Shown here in pieces: positions 6,286 through 8,921 of a stretch of DNA of 8,921 bases (the first letter of the stretch is position 1; the number at the start of each line of letters is the position of its first letter). This DNA is from Lysobacterales bacterium (GTDB taxonomy: Bacteria; Pseudomonadota; Gammaproteobacteria; Xanthomonadales; Xanthomonadaceae): the NCBI GenBank assembly GCA_015655035.1, contig JAATFS010000399.1, positions 1-8,921 on the forward strand, read 5' to 3'. Under the pieces are notes generated by a model. That model was not told where the DNA came from. It made no database searches and worked only from the letters and a program-made list of their open reading frames with translations. Made by a program: the position numbers and the translations under genes.

Positions 6286-6347
6286 AAAAAGGATTCGAAT
6301 AGCTTGCAAACGTTTCATGCGACGGCGATACCCATTTCGGTCAGTGC

Positions 6348-6370
6348 CAACCGGTTGATTTGTTCAAATC
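6348..6370. promoter_or_regulatory. Adjacent palindromes, possible regulator binding sites
   Basis: CAACCGGTTG (6348-6357) is a perfect 10-bp palindrome. It shares its last G with GATTTG-TT-CAAATC (6357-6370), a second inverted repeat. The pair lies about 125 nt upstream of the ykgJ-like start. No promoter could be placed with confidence on either strand, so a regulatory role is inferred only from symmetry and location. Confidence 0.3.
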
Positions 6371-6508
6371 CGCTTTTTGAGCCGGCTTGAGCGCCCATCA
6401 AAGCAGCCCGCAGCAGTGCAGTGAGACCATGCGCTCATGCTGGACGATTCAGCGCCCGCACTGGCACATGGATGCCGTCGACATGGACGATTGATGCGTT
6501 GCATGACC

Positions 6509-6591
6509 GCAAAGCACCTGCGGCCTCTGGCGACGAGGGTGCTTTGCCGGCTTCGAGCTGTACTGACATGCGCAGCAGGCCAGCTGCGAAG
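6509..6591. repeat. Two tandem 10-bp stem-loops (possible structured RNA)
   Basis: GCAAAGCACC (6509-6518) is the exact reverse complement of GGTGCTTTGC (6538-6547), with a 19-nt loop. Three bases later CTTCGAGCTG (6551-6560) pairs with CAGCTGCGAAG (6581-6591) with one bulged G and a 20-nt loop. There is no T-tract on either strand, so these are not intrinsic terminators, and no gene explains them. A small RNA, an mRNA leader of the oxygenase gene or a dispersed repeat are all possible. The strand is unknown. Confidence 0.45.
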
Positions 6592-6829
6592 AGTGAATGA
6601 AGACAGGACGAGGGACGATCAATCAGCGACCGATGCTACCAAGCGCGAAGCGATGGAGGCACTGGCAACGTCCGATCCTCGACTCTAACACTTAACTCTC
6701 CGGCACATACGCCGATCTGGCCACTCGCGGTGCCGGGCAACAGACACGGTTCATCGTCAGCCCGCTGGCTTGGGCCCGGGTTCGGCCGCGTTCTGCACAC
6801 GGCGCGACTCGTTGTTATCGTTGATCTCC

Positions 6830-7531
6830 ATGGAGACTATCGATTTCATCCAGATCACCGACGACGCGGTGTCGCGCGAGGATTGCGCCGCCATCGTGCG
6901 CCGCATGCAGGCCAGCGAACAACTGCGGCCAGGCCAGGTCGGCGGCGGCGTGTTTCCGGAACTCAAACGCAGCCGCGATCTGCGCATCGGCGGCCTGCCC
7001 GATTGGCAGGACGTGGAGCAACGGCTGCAGCAAGCGGTGTTCGGCGGGCTGCTGGGCTACTTGCGACAGTATCCGCAGGCACTGATTTCGCCATTGATGC
7101 TGCAAGTCAACGATGCCAACGGCGCCGCGCGCCGGCTGACGGGGCAGGACCTGACCGGCATGGACGACGCCGCACTGGCGAACCTGGCTCGTACCTGCCT
7201 GCGTCCCGGCGCAATCAACCTGCAATGGTATGCGGCCGGCGAGGGCGGCTATCCCTACTGGCATTGCGAGCTTTTCCCGCGCGACCCAAGCGCAGAAACC
7301 CTGCACCGGCATTTGCTGTGGACGCTCTACCTCAACGACGAGTTCGAGCAGGGCGAAACCGAATTCCTGTTCCAGCAGCGCAAGGCCAAGCCTCGTACCG
7401 GCAGCCTGCTGATCGCGCCCACCGCGTTTACGCATACTCATCGCGGCAATCGCCCGATCGGCGGCGACAAGTTCATCGCCACCAGTTGGATCCTGTTCCA
7501 GACAGCACAAGCGCTCTACGGCCAGGCGTGA
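6830..7531 (+). CDS. 2OG-Fe(II) oxygenase-like protein
   Basis: A 233-residue cytosolic protein resembling the prolyl-4-hydroxylase-like 2-oxoglutarate/Fe(II) oxygenases, which hydroxylate proteins or small molecules; the substrate is unknown. The C-terminal half carries the fold signature: WHCE (H145, E147) as the proximal iron ligands in an HxE rather than the usual HxD form, then LLWTLYLND, GETEF and PRTGSLLIAP. The distal ligand is H204 in THTHRG, and K214 lies ten residues later, the usual position of the 2-oxoglutarate carboxylate anchor. The N-terminal ~130 residues are less typical. The ATG at 6830 (METIDFIQITDD) has no Shine-Dalgarno; the frame is open upstream to 6770 but that extension looks non-coding. 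It stands alone, after a long gene-free region and convergent with the radical SAM gene. The superfamily call is good; the activity is not proven. Confidence 0.8.
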   Translation: METIDFIQITDDAVSREDCAAIVRRMQASEQLRPGQVGGGVFPELKRSRDLRIGGLPDWQDVEQRLQQAVFGGLLGYLRQYPQALISPLMLQVNDANGAARRLTGQDLTGMDDAALANLARTCLRPGAINLQWYAAGEGGYPYWHCELFPRDPSAETLHRHLLWTLYLNDEFEQGETEFLFQQRKAKPRTGSLLIAPTAFTHTHRGNRPIGGDKFIATSWILFQTAQALYGQA

Positions 7532-7587
7532 TCCGGGCGCGGTGAAAGACGGCTATCGGATGCTGCCGCGACACGTGCGAGCGGGGC

Positions 7588-7603
7588 GGCCCGGTTGCGG
7601 GCC
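7588..7603. terminator. Weak hairpin between convergent genes
   Basis: GGCCCG (7588-7593) and CGGGCC (7598-7603) form a 6-bp GC stem with a GTTG loop, in the 87-nt gap between the ends of the oxygenase and radical SAM genes. No T-tract follows on either strand. It is the only terminator candidate seen for the two genes. Confidence 0.35.
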
Positions 7604-7618
7604 TGGCCGATCCCTGCC

Positions 7619-8713
7619 TCAGAACAGTTCGCCTTGCGCTGAAGACGGCCGCACGCTTGGCAGTGGCGCGGGACGGCGGAACCGCTGCGTATCCAAGCGT
7701 GGGTAGCGTTTGCCGTCGAAGCCACTGCGCCGCAACGCCAGTTCGAACCGCCGCGCCAGCAGATCCGCGTACACGCCTTGGCCCCGCATGCGCTGGCCGA
7801 ACGCACTATCGTAGTCCTTGCCTCCGCGCAGCTGCTGGATCGTGCTCATCACATGCTCGGCCCGCTGCGGATAATGCTGTTGCAGCCAGTCGCGGAACAG
7901 CGGCGCCACCTCGTGCGGCAACCGCAGCAGCACGTAGCCAGCCGATTGCGCTCCCGCCTCGGCGGAAGCTTCAAGGATCGCCTCCAGCTCGTGGTCGTTG
8001 ACCCACGGGATCACCGGCGCGGCCATCACCCCAACCGGAACGCCGGCCTGGTGCAGCCGACGCAGCGCACGCAACCGAGAATGCGGGGCGGAGGCGCGTG
8101 GCTCCAGCCTCGCCGACAGGTGCGGATCGAGCGTGGTCACCGAGAAATGGACACTCACCAATTGCTCGCGCGCCAGCGGCTCGAGCAGGTCCAGGTCGCG
8201 CACCACCAACGCATTCTTGGTGATCAGCGTGAAGGGATGACGTGCTTCCCACAGTACCTCGATCAGCCGGCGGGTCAGCTGCAACTTGCGCTCGATCGGT
8301 TGGTAGGCATCCGTATTGATGCCCAGCGCGATCGGGCTGGGCACATAGCCCGGTCTGGCGAGCTCGCGCCGTAGCAGTTCCGGGGCGTTGACCTTTGCGA
8401 ACAGCCGGGTCTCGAAGTCCAATCCTGGCGACAGATTCAAATAAGCATGCGACGGACGCGCAAAGCAGTAACTGCAACCATGCTCGCAGCCGCGATACGG
8501 ATTGACCGACTGCGAGAACGGGATGTCCGGTGACCGGTTGCGGCTGATGATGCTGCGGGCCACTTCCTCGGTGACATGGGTGCGCAACCCGGGCGCGGCG
8601 AATTCCTCGCTCTCGTCGGTCCACCATCCGTCGTCCACCGTTTCGCTTAGGGTGACCTCGAAGCGCCCGGGCAGATAGCCACTCGCGCCGCGTCCCTTGA
8701 TTGCATCTGCCAT
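7619..8713 (-). CDS. PA0069 family radical SAM protein
   Basis: A 364-residue radical SAM protein related to the SplB/Rv2578c-type group, named after Pseudomonas PA0069. The CxxxCxxC [4Fe-4S]-SAM motif is at C76, C80 and C83 (RGCEHGCSYCFAR), preceded by the SVNPYRG segment typical of this group. The TIM-barrel core runs to about residue 290, with the conserved LGINTDAYQPIERK, FTLITKN and VHFSVTTLD segments. The C-terminus has FGQRMRGQGVYADLLARRF and a Pro-rich tail. The N-terminus has GRGASGYLPGRFE. The ATG at 8713 has only a weak upstream GGGTAAG. These proteins form a 5'-deoxyadenosyl radical, but their substrate is not established; relation to spore photoproduct lyase is by sequence only. 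It is monocistronic here, divergent from the gene at 8850 and convergent with the oxygenase. Confidence 0.94.
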   Translation of the reverse strand: MADAIKGRGASGYLPGRFEVTLSETVDDGWWTDESEEFAAPGLRTHVTEEVARSIISRNRSPDIPFSQSVNPYRGCEHGCSYCFARPSHAYLNLSPGLDFETRLFAKVNAPELLRRELARPGYVPSPIALGINTDAYQPIERKLQLTRRLIEVLWEARHPFTLITKNALVVRDLDLLEPLAREQLVSVHFSVTTLDPHLSARLEPRASAPHSRLRALRRLHQAGVPVGVMAAPVIPWVNDHELEAILEASAEAGAQSAGYVLLRLPHEVAPLFRDWLQQHYPQRAEHVMSTIQQLRGGKDYDSAFGQRMRGQGVYADLLARRFELALRRSGFDGKRYPRLDTQRFRRPAPLPSVRPSSAQGELF

Positions 8714-8837
8714 CGCGTCAACTTACCCGGTTGTCGTCTCAACAGCGGCGATTGGCTCGACGTGAGCGCCGGCCACCGGGTTCCGTGCGCGCCCGCCATC
8801 GTGTCGCCGTGCCTGCTCCGATCCGCGCTGACTCCCG

Positions 8838-8843
8838 TAGAAT
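8838..8843 (+). promoter_or_regulatory. -10-like TAGAAT 6 nt before the last gene
   Basis: TAGAAT (8838-8843, 5 of 6 matches to TATAAT) is followed by CCGCCA and then the ATG at 8850. Transcription starting 7 nt after the hexamer would begin at the A of the ATG. There is no Shine-Dalgarno and no clear -35 box. Confidence 0.4.
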
Positions 8844-8849
8844 CCGCCA

Positions 8850-8921
8850 ATGTTCGCCATCTTGCAGGGCGCGTGGGAATGGCTGGCGGCCATTCCCCAT
8901 CTCACCGCCTACCTCATCGCC
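8850..8921 (+). CDS. Unidentified protein, N-terminus only (probable membrane protein)
   Basis: The first 24 codons of a gene running off the right edge. The peptide starts MFAILQGAWEWLAAIPHL and continues TAYLIA: hydrophobic, Trp-rich and possibly the start of a membrane helix. The start is supported by a TAGAAT -10-like box 6 nt upstream and by the sequence staying open to the window end. It is divergent from the radical SAM gene across 136 nt. Too little is visible to name a family. Confidence 0.6.
   Translation, partial: MFAILQGAWEWLAAIPHLTAYLIA

Larger units (their letters stand above)
6224..6829. other. Gene-poor 606-nt intergenic region with several inverted repeats
   Basis: I see no convincing gene between the divergent ykgJ-like and oxygenase genes. 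An open frame of 83 codons (6437-6688, plus) has no ribosome binding site or recognisable protein character. The stretch holds, in order: a GC-only repeat cluster (6259-6285), a pair of palindromes (6348-6370), a direct repeat TGGACGATT (6441-6449 and 6484-6492), two adjacent stem-loops (6509-6591), and then about 240 nt in which I see nothing clear. Around 6290-6375 the base composition is noticeably less GC-rich than the genes on either side. Confidence 0.6.

Noticed and set aside
6357..6380. GATTTG-TT-CAAATC followed by CGCTTTTT as an intrinsic terminator
   Set aside because: The RNA stem would be only 5 AT-rich pairs, and no plus-strand gene ends upstream of it.
6437..6688. 83-codon open frame in the intergenic region
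   Set aside because: No ribosome binding site, Arg/Ala-rich composition and overlap with both stem-loops. It is more likely non-coding, though translation cannot be excluded without data.
1..8921. Mobile element, CRISPR array, toxin-antitoxin or phage-defence system
   Set aside because: No transposase, integrase, terminal repeats, spacer-repeat pattern or defence-type domains are visible. The genes look like ordinary chromosomal housekeeping and envelope functions.

Overview
The window is a GC-rich stretch of ordinary-looking gammaproteobacterial chromosome. The gene content and protein style (EnvC-like protein next to a C-terminal processing protease, DUF1820, a FadL/OmpP1 porin, a PA0069-type radical SAM protein) point to the Xanthomonadaceae, most likely Xanthomonas. 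This assignment rests on recognition of the protein families, not on a search. I see no mobile element, CRISPR array, tRNA, rRNA or phage gene.

Layout. (1) Positions 1-1885, plus strand: the 3' end of an envC-like gene (a LytM domain lacking catalytic residues), then ctpA, a periplasmic S41 protease with PDZ domain. Both act on cell-wall turnover, and a strong hairpin closes the unit. (2) Positions 1961-3998, minus strand: a probable three-gene unit read from right to left, made of a rhomboid intramembrane protease, a DUF1820 protein and a D-2-hydroxyacid dehydrogenase. The last two are only 3 nt apart. (3) Positions 3999-5592: a divergent control region, then a FadL/OmpP1 outer-membrane long-chain fatty acid transporter on the plus strand with a clear promoter, a roughly 100-nt structured leader, a good ribosome binding site and a textbook terminator that can serve both strands. 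(4) Positions 5699-6223, minus strand: a YkgJ-type cysteine-cluster protein followed 9 nt later by a 62-residue unknown protein. (5) Positions 6224-6829: about 600 nt with no convincing gene but several inverted repeats, including two adjacent 10-bp stem-loops. (6) Positions 6830-7531, plus strand: a 2-oxoglutarate/Fe(II) oxygenase-like protein, convergent with (7) 7619-8713, minus strand: a PA0069-family radical SAM protein. (8) Positions 8850 to the end, plus strand: the first 24 codons of an unidentified, probably membrane, protein.

The most interesting material is in the non-coding DNA. The fadL promoter carries one palindrome in its spacer and another at the predicted transcription start. 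Two genes (DUF1820 and the one at 8850) have a -10 box 6-7 nt before the ATG and no Shine-Dalgarno, as expected for leaderless mRNAs. The 600-nt gap contains tandem stem-loops that no gene explains. I found no clear new multi-gene system.
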